Origin: Macrocystis pyrifera
Taxonomy: Eukaryota > Sar > Phaeophyceae > Laminariales > Laminariaceae
Assembly (NCBI GenBank): GCA_031763025.1
Contig: JASSKH010000045.1
Coordinates: forward strand, 1,199,001-1,263,000
DNA: 64,000 bases
Direction: 5' to 3'
Of the stretch, positions 1-20,600 are shown piece after piece. The stretch's first letter is position 1, and each line of letters starts with the position of its first letter. Under the pieces are notes generated by a model. The model worked only from the letters and a program-made list of their open reading frames with translations, was not told the origin of the DNA and ran no database searches. The position numbers and the translations under genes were made by a program.

Positions 1-46
1 GGCGAGACAACCTTAAAATGGTTGTTATTTGAGTGGCGTCTCTCAC

Positions 47-161
47 CTGGTAGATGGGGCCGTATGGTCGCAAGAAGGCGGGCTTATCTTTCGCGAGGAT
101 GCTGGCCGATGTGGTGTAAAGCAGCTCCCATCTCCCGTTGATCAGGGGCGATGCCAAGGAC
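47..161 (-). CDS. PAP/fibrillin exon 3 (last one visible)
   Basis: Acceptor AAG at 162-164, first base 161; donor GTGAGA after base 47. It is read with one leading base (previous exon ends phase 2) and ends phase 0. It carries [15 protein letters not shown], the family signature, then [12 protein letters not shown]. Positions 1-46 are the start of the next intron. Confidence 0.85.
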
Positions 162-2413
162 CTTGCGGTAACGGGGCAGGAGAAGAACAGTGGCGCAGAC
201 AGACGCAAGACCCAGTCAACATATACACAAAATACACAATATATAAGTGCCACAGAAAGAGGCGTGCTGCTGTAGGGGTGCGCGGCATTTGTTTCTGAGG
301 CTTTCTTCGCGTGAGGAGCTCCATACTAACACATGGGAGATCTGTACATATATACCTCGCCTCTAAACGGACCTTGACAAAGCAGTTATGCGAGATCTGT
401 ACATATATACCTAACCTCTAAACGGACCTTGACAAAGCAGTTTGCGCGCAATCCGATCAACAATCTCATCGGCTACGCATGTATGTAGGTAAAAGCGACA
501 AACATTGTAGCCATACATCGGTGCAGTATGGTGGATAGGTTCGCTCACTTGGGGTTGGGGTTGAGCTTCTCCAGTTTTTTGGCCAAGGTTTCCACGAGAG
601 CGACGTCTTCTGGGGTCGCAGTCAGCCCGCGCTCCAGGGGAGCGATAGCATCGAGAATATTTCTCTTCGCCGCTGTTTGCTGCGGATAGCATTAAAAACG
701 ACGGTAGACGCGGCAGTACGGGCGACAGTATTGGGGCGAATGTAGGCATCGCATCTTCACTGCTGTCTCATATATGCGCGGCAACCATGTGGTGGCGGAC
801 ATACGTCGAGCGGCTGTGTTCGTCCATCTACATTGTGCAGTCGAAAATACTTACGTACGAGAAGTGCATACTCTGTAGGCGTTCTCTTTGTTTGCTCTCT
901 GTTTCCCTTGGTTTTCTCCTTCTGTCTGTGGGAAGGTTCGTGAGGCAGTTTCCTATGCGATTCGATTTCGAGCTTCAGAATAGTATTGTTCGATCCCAAA
1001 AATGAAAGCATCTGCTTACGCAATCCAAACATGTAAAAGCCGACCCGAGTTTTTTTCGATTCGAAAATCTGATGACCCAAGTCGTCAGATTTTTGCCCAA
1101 AATCCGACGACTTGGGTCATCAGATTTTTGCCCAAAATCCGACGACTTGGGTCATCAGATTTTCGAATCGAAAAATGGCATGGTCATTAAATTCAGACAA
1201 AATCTGACGTCTTGGGTCATCAGATTTTCGAATCCAAAAACGGCATGGTCTTTAAATTCAAGATGGTATCCACGACAGCAAGCAGCAGCCGAGCGATCGA
1301 TGAGTTGGATGGTGACACAGCTGTCATAGCGTCGCTTGTTCGCGCTCGACGCGCAGTCAGCGGGCGGCGCGTCCCTCCGTGGCCAGACTACAGTCGGCTG
1401 GCGCGGGCTCGGGCCTAGAGACCAAGAGAAACACACTCGGCGCACCCGTGTCCGTGGATACGTACTGCAGCAACAACAGCAGCACAAGCAACAGTCAGTC
1501 ACAAGGTAGAGGTATCAAAATACCAACACAGGCTGACTCTAGCGCACTCGGCACGTCTGTTCGCCGCCAGACCAGAGGCAGTCTGCGTGGGCTCGGACGC
1601 TTGGCGCAGTGCAGCGCACTCGGCGCGTTTCGCGGCGCCAGACCGCAAAAGCAGTTGGTCTCGTGTCTACTCGAATCCGTGGACGCCCAACAAATCCGAT
1701 TTTTCTGCATCGGAAGACTGCTGTTTCGATTTTCAAACTTTAAAGTTCACAGCTGAAAATGCGATCGGGTCAAAATCTAAAGCTCAAAATCTGAACCGCA
1801 CACCAGGGTACCTGGTACCTGGTATAATAGGAAACAGCCTGAGTCATCAACGTTGAACCTAAATTTTCGTACCCATAAGGGTAGTATATATCATATATTG
1901 CTTCAATAGATTACAATCGAGTGGACGTTTCTCTTCTTTTACAGGGCACAGGCAGGCTACGAGTATCTCTCAGCAGATTTCATGCATGCTGACTTCCTGA
2001 TCGTACGTACGCTGCACCGTTGACATGTTCGAGTGACACATCGTTGTCAGAACAAATGATCCACCTGTTTCCTGCTCAAAATCATAAACAGACTAGTCCA
2101 ACGACACCCCTGGCAAAAACGTCGCCTACAGGACCTCACTGCTGCACGAAAGCCTGCCGTACCGTTGCCAACCGAAGCAAGCAATGTCGTCCAACCCTGA
2201 CCTTTCTCACTACCCACCCACCTGCGCTTTTGGTGGTGCCCTAAACGGTAACGCGAAGGCAACACCGGCGGGCGTGCTCGAGGCGCCCTGACGCGGCGCA
2301 ACCAGATTGTGTTGGTTTGATCGTGTCCAAGATGAGGTCTCGTGCGCTTGACTTGCTCTTGCGTTGCCTGCGATCAGCAGAAGCCCCACCGTTGACAACG
2401 TGAGAGATAGCAT
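47..2413 (-). CDS. PAP/fibrillin family plastid lipid-associated protein, 5' part (3 exons, runs off left edge)
   Basis: Three minus-strand exons (2222-2413, 549-679, 47-161) join in phase. The first begins with a hydrophobic signal peptide ([13 protein letters not shown]) and contains VAFALP, like the A-F-x-P transit motif of heterokont plastid preproteins. The second reads [12 protein letters not shown], the third [15 protein letters not shown] then [10 protein letters not shown]; these match the conserved start of the PAP/fibrillin domain. Family members bind lipids or isoprenoids in plastids and stabilise thylakoids or plastoglobules. The rest of the domain lies left of position 1. The assignment to the family is strong; joining exon 1 rests on phase (0 to 0) and on its fitting targeting peptide. 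Confidence 0.82.
549..679 (-). CDS. PAP/fibrillin exon 2
   Basis: Acceptor CCGCAG just above 679, donor GTGAGC below 549, 131 bp, phase 0 to 2. It encodes the N-terminal helix of the domain ([20 protein letters not shown], then [11 protein letters not shown]). An alternative acceptor at 673-675 would drop the first seven bases but would not fit the phase of exon 1. Confidence 0.82.
680..2221 (-). other. PAP/fibrillin intron 1
   Basis: This 1.5-kb intron holds the direct/inverted repeat cluster at 1040-1262. Its other open frames are short and show no recognisable protein. Confidence 0.5.
1040..1262. repeat. Short tandem and inverted repeat cluster
   Basis: The string GACGACTTGGGTCATCAG recurs about every 40 bp at 1110-1160, with a diverged copy near 1206 (GACGTCTTGGGTCATCAG). 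An inverted version (GATGACCCAAGTCGTCAG) lies at 1070. TTTTTGCCCAAAATCC and TTTTCGAATC spacers repeat with it, so the cluster can fold into hairpins. Confidence 0.75.
2222..2413 (-). CDS. PAP/fibrillin exon 1: signal and transit peptide
   Basis: ATG at 2413-2411, donor GTGGGT after 2222, 192 bp, phase 0. It codes for a short hydrophobic core followed by a Ser/Thr/Arg-containing stretch with VAFALPFR, the layout of a heterokont bipartite plastid presequence. It has no domain of its own, so membership of this gene is inferred from phase and targeting logic. Confidence 0.55.
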
Positions 2414-2739
2414 ACTACTGATGATGCGCTGTCAACTTCGATAGGCCAAGCAAGTCCAGTGGTGGTGTGACGAGTCGTAACAGCTCCAGGCTCCGTGGCT
2501 GGCTCTGGACTCTAGATCAGGAAGGCTTTCTTGAATATTTTAGCAAACAAATGACAAATGACGGTTTCATCAGTTTTGGAAATCAGAGCTGCATTACGAG
2601 TTTACACCACGGCCGTGATTGGCCAGCAGTGTCGTAACTGCTGCCGAGTACAAAAAAATACGTATCGTATCGAGGATGCTACGAGTACAACGAGCCCGCT
2701 ATTATTTACAGGATGCAACCCTACCGCCCGGTTGCAGCA

Positions 2740-3480
2740 GCAGAGCAGCAGGCAAAACCATGCGCGTAAGGTGGCACATGCGCATTATGCTCTATGGCTC
2801 GTTGAATATATCGAAAAGCCTGCGATGCATCACCGGGGATGGGTAGGTAGAGGTTGGGGTGCGGGCGCATGTCTGTATTACGGGGGGGCATGTAAATATT
2901 TTTTTTGTCACTAAAATATGGAAATATATGGGGGTGTTTGTGCGCACCGTAGGTCTATTAACTATGGTCCCCCGTAATAATATGTATACCGAGTCCCAAC
3001 TCCCGACCGGACCCACCACGACGCATCAACAACCGCCACCACGAGAAAAAACTACCCCCCCCTCTCCGCTGTTGCCGGGCAGCAACAACAGGCAAAACCA
3101 GCTAGCTCGTGAGGTGGCACATCCGCGGTGTACGCTCGGCTACTACTACTTGTGGCTACAGGTATGGGCGCCTACGATGCATCATCGAAGCTTCAAGGTA
3201 GATATAGAATAGGCAGAGCTTGGGGCGCGGGCGCATGTATACACGTCTCCAGACTCCCGACTACATGCCCACCACGACGACCAAAACAACCGCCACCAGG
3301 CCAAAATTCTCCTCCTCTGCTATTGACCACCACCAGCAGCAGGCAGAATCATAAGCGTGAGGTGGCACATTCGGGATGTACTCTATGGCTAGTTACACGT
3401 GTCGAAACCTATAGGATGCTGCACCGAGTATGTACTCGTATAGTAGGCAGAGCTGGGGGCGCGGGCGCATGACATTGTGC
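2740..3480. repeat. Three diverged direct repeats of about 250-340 bp
   Basis: Units start near 2750, 3091 and 3341 with GGCAAAACC- or GGCAGAATC-like text, followed by GTGAGGTGGCACAT, then GGCAGAGCTTGGGGCGCGGG-like text and GCGCATG. The first unit is interrupted by the MITE at 2876-2981. Confidence 0.75.
2876..2981. mobile_element. TA-type MITE, copy 1 (diverged)
   Basis: It begins TATTACGGGGG and ends CCCCCGTAATAATA. Its left terminus is altered but the right terminus keeps CTATTAACTATGGTCCCCCG. Comparison with the second unit of the surrounding direct repeat shows an insertion within GCGGGCGCATGT..TA. Confidence 0.75.
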
Positions 3481-4352
3481 AGCACAATAGCACCCCGACT
3501 CTCAACAACACCCACCACGACGACCGGCAAGCGCCACCAGGAAAAACTACCCGTAGTACAGTAACTCCTCTGCTGTTGTTCTGAGCCCGCACCAGTACAA
3601 TTCTCACAGCCAGCCGAGAGGACAGCAGTACGAATAATACGTGCCTGCTGTCGTCACCGTTTGCCTGCACCACCACTAACAACTACGCACCGCCGTCTCT
3701 GATGTTCGAGTTGTGCGGTTTGTATTTTTTTTCTTACTGCCGATGATCCATACCGTAACTTCGTGTGTGATTGTCGCAGCAGCAAGCAGCAGCACAGTGT
3801 CCCACTTCCGCTCCCAGCCGAGAGGGCAGCAGTAGCGAGGCTACACCACACACTTTGCTGTGTATCTTGCTGCGCAAAGTATCACTGACTACTGTTGTTC
3901 GTAGCACTCTGCCCGTATATATCACAACGATACTATTTTATAAATTTTGAAATACGTCAGCTGTGAGTTGGACTGATTAAATAGTTGATACTCCAACTGA
4001 ACTTTGCAAGCTGCGTACAACGATACTATTATAGAATGAATAATCAAACGGTACTCACTTTTACGGACAGATTGGTACCAAATATGGCTCGACAAGCTCG
4101 TCATACTCATTTCATTGAAGACGTAAGGGACCCAAAAGCTGCGCGGCACAGCCGCAGGGCATAACAACTCGAGAGGACGGCATGAGTAGTACAGTATAGT
4201 TCCTGCGGTTGTCCTTTGCCTCTACACCATACAAGAAGTGTTTCTATCCCCGGGAGGTGAGCCTACCGCTGTAGTTTTCAAGGCGGTTTCAGCGAAGCCC
4301 GGTGATCGATCAGACACGAGCGGCTAAACTCTGAAGGCAGTACCCAGGCACG

Positions 4353-4664
4353 TTGTACACCGTAATGGTGAGGGGTGTTCGGATGAACAGGATAATAACA
4401 AGTGGACGGGCGAGGATGCCTCTGCCAAAACGATCTCTAGCAATTGGAAATGCCAACCGAGCGATGATTGATCAACAAAGAGCGGAGAAAGCGCGAAAAT
4501 GGCGTGGTACAAACATCGAACAAATAGTCGCATCAGAATGTAACGATCCAAAGGGAAAATGTAAGGAGTCAGGCCAACTTGGCAACGGGGGGACGCTCAG
4601 GGAAGACCACTGTACTGCCTTCGCAGCAAGCAAGGAAAAGGCATACTCTCCGGCAATCGCATGA
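4353..4664 (+). CDS. Weak hypothetical ORF, possibly transposon-derived
   Basis: An open frame of about 100 codons that is rich in Lys, Arg and Glu (AMIDQQRAEKARKWRG). I see no recognisable domain and no splice context. It lies beside the palindromic cluster at 4780-5240, so it may be a decayed transposon piece. It may equally be chance. Confidence 0.2.
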   Translation: MYTVMVRGVRMNRIITSGRARMPLPKRSLAIGNANRAMIDQQRAEKARKWRGTNIEQIVASECNDPKGKCKESGQLGNGGTLREDHCTAFAASKEKAYSPAIA

Positions 4665-4779
4665 AGACATCAAAGTCTGGTAAGATTCCTACAAAAAACA
4701 CATCCTCGGATATTGGGTTCGTGGGAAAAAAAGTCCGGAACGAAGTTAGTGTGGAATAGAGGTGTTCACCGACGCTTAC

Positions 4780-5240
4780 CCGCCAACTTCAGCAAACGAG
4801 TACTCGCGGATATTTGCGAGTATTACGGCAATTGTGGGCGGGTACCCGGTAGCCCGTTTAACCGCTCCTAACCGCACACCCGACTGCCCGGGGCCCAAAT
4901 ACTCGGCGGGTATTGATACCCGTGCCCGTGACGGGTATTAGCAAGCCGGGAAATACTCGCGAGTGCCTAGGTAATTGGCACAGTATCAATACTTCTGGTA
5001 TGGTGTGATATGTGTGAGGCATGAGACAAGCCTTGTAATTATAAAAAAGGGTTTCCTCGAGAAAACTTACGAAATACTACTCAGGATCTAAGGAGGATAA
5101 GTTGTCATCTCCGGGATTCCCAAGGTAAATCAACGAGTATCCGGGTGCTCGTCGAGTATGAGCGTTACTTGTACCCGTGAACGGTATTTAGCAAAACGGG
5201 TAATACCCGCTATTAATAGTACTCGTAGTGCACTGGCCAT
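4780..5240. repeat. ACCCG/CGGGT-rich inverted repeat cluster
   Basis: Two related units (about 4905-4985 and 5155-5240) both contain ACCCGTG..GGTATT.AGCAA, CGGGTAATAC-like text and a GGCA/GGCCATTG end. Dense short palindromes such as GGGTACCCG resemble subterminal repeats of cut-and-paste DNA transposons. The class is not proven. Confidence 0.5.
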
Positions 5241-6310
5241 TGACGAAAGGGTGGCCCTCCACTGTGGAACCCATCCTTGCCCGTGTAAAATATTTTGAGG
5301 CTCAAAATACCGCTATGTTTTAGAACCGGCATTTTTTTTTTCGTTTGAAGCTCTCAGAAGGAGTGAACAAATATGTAGCGCTTGGTGGGACACAACGTGA
5401 ACCTCAAGACCTGTATATAGCCAGGCTGCTTTGGATGATACCCAGGTATCTGAAGTGTGATCCGTAGCACTCGATGATGGAGCCAAGCGGGGTCGCCTAA
5501 AAATCGATAGATCCTCAAACTTCACGTTTATATAGGCAATTACTTAATGCGACAGAGCAAATAATCCAAATCTTTGAAGCAGCTATGTAGTTGCAAGCCA
5601 AGCCGCGCGCGCAACGCGGACGGGTGCGAATAAAATCGCAATTTCACAGCAGTAGACTAGTTGTACGATGTAGAGGCTCGTTGGCGGAGAGTAGGGAAGA
5701 CGATATGACACAGGGAAAGGGGTTCCCTTACGAGCACAGCCAGCTGTCTGTGGGTTGAAACGCCACAACCATAGGTAATTCTTTGAAAAAAGAGCGCGTC
5801 TGAGCTCTCGGGTGGAGCTTGGTTTACGGGCAAGTCTTTGGCCTACTCGTACGATGAAGCCTGTCTCTAGTCATGGGGGTGGGTTGTACATTAAAACCGG
5901 GGAGACGAGTGACCTAAAGTTAGGTATCCCCTCTGTTTCTTAGTCGCAAGTTGCTCACATTGAAGATGCTGGGCTAGAAAATATTTGCTCATCATCAGCA
6001 GATAAGTTTGACCTCCACGACGACAGACGAGGCAATATCTTGATTTTTATTTTCTTATTTTCTTGTCCCCAGTCAGCGCCGAAACGCCTGTCGCACCTCA
6101 AAACCCTTCTTGGTCAAAAGTCGCTTCACGAAATGACTCACGTCCGAAAAAACAGCTCCAATGCGCGACAACCTCTACCACACCCGAAAAAACTTCCGAG
6201 TGCAAGCAAAGCGAGCAACAACTCGGCGACCGAAGCAAAAATCTCAACCCCACCAACGCAATTAACGCCAGACAAAAGTTGAAACATCTGCTCCTTCGCC
6301 CGAGGCAGGC

Positions 6311-16826
<10,516 letters not shown>

Positions 16827-17354
16827 GCTGGGTTAGGGGGTGGGGTAGAGAAGGACTATACCTTCAGCTAATCCCAGACAAGATGAGCCCAAGGAGCCCT
16901 TCGAGCCACGAAATCATTGCACAGGGTTTCACACCGAAGTAGTTTAGAATGGGAGAGGTAGGGGATAAGGGACGTTTAACAGGAAACCGTTTCATCTTTT
17001 GTGGTTCGGGCCATTCGACCAGCCGATACTTCGAGGAGGAACGAAACCGAAAAACGCTTGGCTACTGCGGTATCTCTTCATCTCTTCCAGCAATTCTTCT
17101 TTCCGTGCGCGGGCTGCGCTGGCTAGCTGCACGAGGCGCGGGGGGATACCTCGAAGGCTAAAGGGCAGCTTTATCGTGTTCGTACCAGTCAACATTGTTC
17201 ATCGCACGAGAAATACTCCAAGCTGCACCGCACTACAGCAGCTCCTCTCGGGCACCTACGAGCGTATACACAACAGCAGTAGTCCGTGCTTGTACTGTAC
17301 AGCAGTACAGGTATCAATTTGTACATTCCTGGTATCAGCTGTCCTCTTTGAGCT
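16827..17354. promoter_or_regulatory. Divergent intergenic region between RPL4 and the IQ/EF-hand gene
   Basis: 528 bp separate two oppositely oriented start codons, so it likely holds both promoters. A possible small minus-strand ORF occupies 16992-17195. No TATA box or named element could be assigned with confidence. Confidence 0.55.
16992..17195 (-). CDS. Small hypothetical protein (67 aa)
   Basis: ATG at 17195 to TGA at 16992. The sequence includes LRGIPPRLVQLASAARARKE, then ELLEEMKRYRSSQAFFGFVP, with codon choice like nearby exons (GCC, CGC, CTG, GAA). The middle is predicted helical and basic/acidic, followed by an aromatic-Pro tail. The family is not recognised. It could be a short gene, an upstream ORF in an extended RPL4 leader, or chance. 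Confidence 0.4.
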   Translation of the reverse strand: MLTGTNTIKLPFSLRGIPPRLVQLASAARARKEELLEEMKRYRSSQAFFGFVPPRSIGWSNGPNHKR

Positions 17355-17627
17355 ATGGCTAGGGGTCGAGATGACAAGGATGAGAGTAGCAGCAGCGACA
17401 GCGACGGCGATAACGATGATAGCGATAGCGACAGCTCTTTTAGCTCAACGTCAGGGTCCGATGCTGCAACGAGTGAGACTTCTGGTTCGGGATCCTCTGG
17501 TTCTTCCGGGTCGGAAAGCGGAAGGGGATCCGGCGGAGGCGACGATGATGACGATAATTCAAATTTTGAAGTTAGCTTCTGGCAGTCGATTAAAGCGGTC
17601 ATGCCATGGACGAAAGAAGGCGAAGAG
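17355..17627 (+). CDS. IQ/EF gene exon 1: acidic Ser/Asp-rich N-terminus
   Basis: ATG at 17355; 91 codons. Long Asp/Ser/Gly stretches are followed by VSFWQSIKAVMPWTKEGEE. I end it at GAG before GCAAGA, an apparent GC donor, because exon 2 then continues in phase 0 as a Glu-rich helix. Read through, the frame would stop 12 codons later. Confidence 0.65.
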
Positions 17628-20600
17628 GCAAGAAACAGGGGGAAAAAATGGTCGATTTTTGAATTGTGAAATTATCTTGCCGCGTACGTACTTCGTATTA
17701 ATAGTCAACACCAACTGCCGCCTGACTTACAGCGAGAAAGCGTTGCCTTCGGCCCCCGTCTCACGGACGGTCCGTATTTCGTAGGAATCAACCACACCTG
17801 TACGTGGTTGGTGTGTTCCCCAGATGTCGAGGTTAGGTGCGACCCCCGTTATCTGTTGCGTACCAGGTATACCTGGTAGTGAAGAGCACTACAGGGTACT
17901 AATAAGATACTCATATATTTTGGAAGACACTGGCGATCATCTCCAGTTCGAAGGAAGCACCCGCTCATTCATGTAGCAGGTAGATGGTGCATGATACCAG
18001 GTAGTGTATACGCGTAGGCCTACAGCAGTACCTCTTCTTGTAGACTATGTAGGGTACATACACATATGATACATACATACCGTATCATGGTTTAAAAGTT
18101 GAAGCAAACTACTGTAGGTACTCGTACGGTATTTGAGGCTGGGTGCCCCTACACAATTTTCTACCTTAAACCATTGCAGTATTTTGGTGTTGAAATTTCT
18201 TGTGTTTCGGGGCGAAAACTGAGCCAAGCATTCTTAGACTCCCGATCCAAAAGTGCTATCGCGTACACTGCATGTACTGTGCTCTGCCAGGCCGACTATG
18301 CGGAAGAACGTCTGGACGCCCACGAGGAATTCGAGGAGGAGCTAAACCAAGCGCTGTATATTCGTAAAATGATCGACACCGGAATGCACGACCGCGCTTT
18401 GGAGCGGCTCATGGCCAGCACTGAGGCAAGGAAAAGGACATGCCCCACGCGCCTGACCGATGTTGCACCAAGCATTTTTTTTATTCGACCACTAAATATC
18501 ACACAGCAGTATATACTACGAATGAAGTCGGCATTCGTTTGCCACCGGTAAACAAAAACATGGAAGAAGTCGACGCTATGACCAGTACCGGACTTCGGGT
18601 AGCTGCGAATGCTGGGGGTAAAAACACACACAAGCATTCGTCCGGCACCAAATATCACGCGGTTTTACGAATGGAATTTTCTTGCCACCAGCAGACGCAA
18701 TCCTAGACGTCGACCCTATGATCAATGACGGACATTGGTGGGCTGCCGATTCTGCGACAGAAACATGTGGTACCTGTCGAGTTTGCAACGCCCTCCGCAA
18801 ATTTTCAATGGGGGGAGAAGGGAAGGCACCTGTGACCACGCCTTCTACACGACGCCGCTGTGGGGTGAAACCTCCGACAAGTTAAGCTGGAAGAATTAAT
18901 ATAGATAGTGGTGATTGAGAAAAACGAAACAGTTGCTTCATTTAGATTGGACTGCTGGCTTGACCACGGAATCGTTTGCCTTGTTTGCAGGTCTTGCAGC
19001 CCTCCCTCTCTCACTCCCGCCCGTCGTCGATCCAAAAATGTACCTGTCAATACTCGCGCGATCGGTAGGGGCAAATGTACCACCACTTCCACAAGCACCG
19101 GCACGTCCTGGAGCAGTCCGGGGAGTGGTCTTTCATTGCTCCCTCCGTGCGTAGAAAGTGGAGGGTTGCCACCAAGGAAACCGAGAAAATTGTGAAGCTA
19201 CGGAAGTACACGACCATGAGAAGAGATCGCTTTTTGCGGATAAGGCGAGTCTGATCTTACCCCTTGAAAACTGCACTCGCGTTTTCGGAGGACAGTCTAC
19301 CCACTTGGAATTGCTGCAGTGTGGGGGTAGGTTTTGGAGTTGTGAAGGTTGGCCTTCTCATTCCAAGGTTCCAATGCCTTTCCTGGCGTGTTTGTTTTTA
19401 TTCTTCGCGAGCACCGGTGGGAGAAGGGATGCCTCCTGTGACCATGGCCTGTTGCCCAGAAGCCTGTTGAAGGTGAAACCTCCCACGAGTTAAGCTGGAA
19501 TGTAAAAGAGATGACCACACGGATAACACCTCTTCGGTTCTACTGCACCCTCCAGCGTTTTCGGCTCCAGGCTCAATCCGGTTACCATCACCAATATACT
19601 GCGCCTGCTGCTTGGTATGCGATGCTCCGCATTCAGAGCTTGTAGGCCTTGCACGCGCCTTTTCTGCTCCTGATTACACCCGCTGTAGTTTGTTGCGGAT
19701 ACTACTGTAGAGAAAGACATTTGGTGCCCGCAGTTTTTTCTTTTGGTCATTGTTTGTTGGAAAAGCAAACAAAAACGGGAAGAAAGGGTCTCCGTGTCTC
19801 TTTCTCTATTGGCCAATTCTATTTTTTCTGAAAAGTGACATCACAACCCCGGATGACGACACCGGTTTGCCAAGGATTTTTCCACCATTTTAAAAAAAAG
19901 CACGTAGCACTTATCGTTCGTGCGCTCGGCTCTTTCTATTAAATAGTGTACATATATTTTGTGTTTGCTGAAGCAATGGCACCACAGATGTCAGGCCTGA
20001 CCTGGCGCTAACCGTCCCGAACACATAGAGTGGTAGTTCCTCGTTAGTGCGGTGCTGCTAGACGACAATATCAGTGGGACCCCGAAAGGTCTCGGGATAG
20101 AGCGGCACTGTGTAGGGTGAGTTCGTGATAAGCGCGTTTCACCGCACTAAACTGGGGCCCCGCACCAACCAAAGAGTACTCGCACTAACGCGGGAGCACG
20201 ACTACTGTATCGAAAATCGATCGAGGCAGGGCTCTCTGCAGGGACGTCAGAGGCGCCCGCTTTAAGAGCAACGCACCCGTTGTCACGATTGTGCCGAGCG
20301 ATCTCATCGATGGAAACTTGCTCGCGATGGCGGGTGCTAGCAAGCGGAGGTCGCCAAAACCGCTCGGGTCCTTCGGCGGGACACGACTGAAGAAATGCCA
20401 CTGGAAGGACATCAGTGAGTATGGTCTCATGTCGCCCCTCTTATTCCCCACTGCACAGGTTGCTTAGACCCCCCCCCCCTCCCGCACAATGTGGGCGTAG
20501 CACAATCCTTGTGGAGACATTGACCAACGTAGTGAACCCCACAAGGTGTGGACAAGCTCTCAATTCGGTACGCTTAATGGTGTACTACATTGCTCAATGT

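Larger units (their letters stand above)
2414..6310. other. Intergenic region between the PAP/fibrillin 5' end and the RPL4 3' end
   Basis: It holds three ~280-bp direct repeats (2740-3480), one MITE inside the first of them, a weak ORF (4353-4664) and a palindrome-rich ACCCG/CGGGT cluster (4780-5240). No convincing gene was seen. From 5240 to 6310 I see only unremarkable AT/GC-mixed sequence that probably includes the RPL4 3' UTR. Confidence 0.6.

Noticed and set aside
16999..17784. Longest plus-strand ORF (261 codons) overlapping exon 1 of the IQ/EF gene
   Set aside because: It is a shifted-frame shadow of the Asp/Ser-rich exon, with Thr/Ala/Met repeats from GACAGCGAC-type DNA. It also runs antisense to the possible 16992-17195 ORF.
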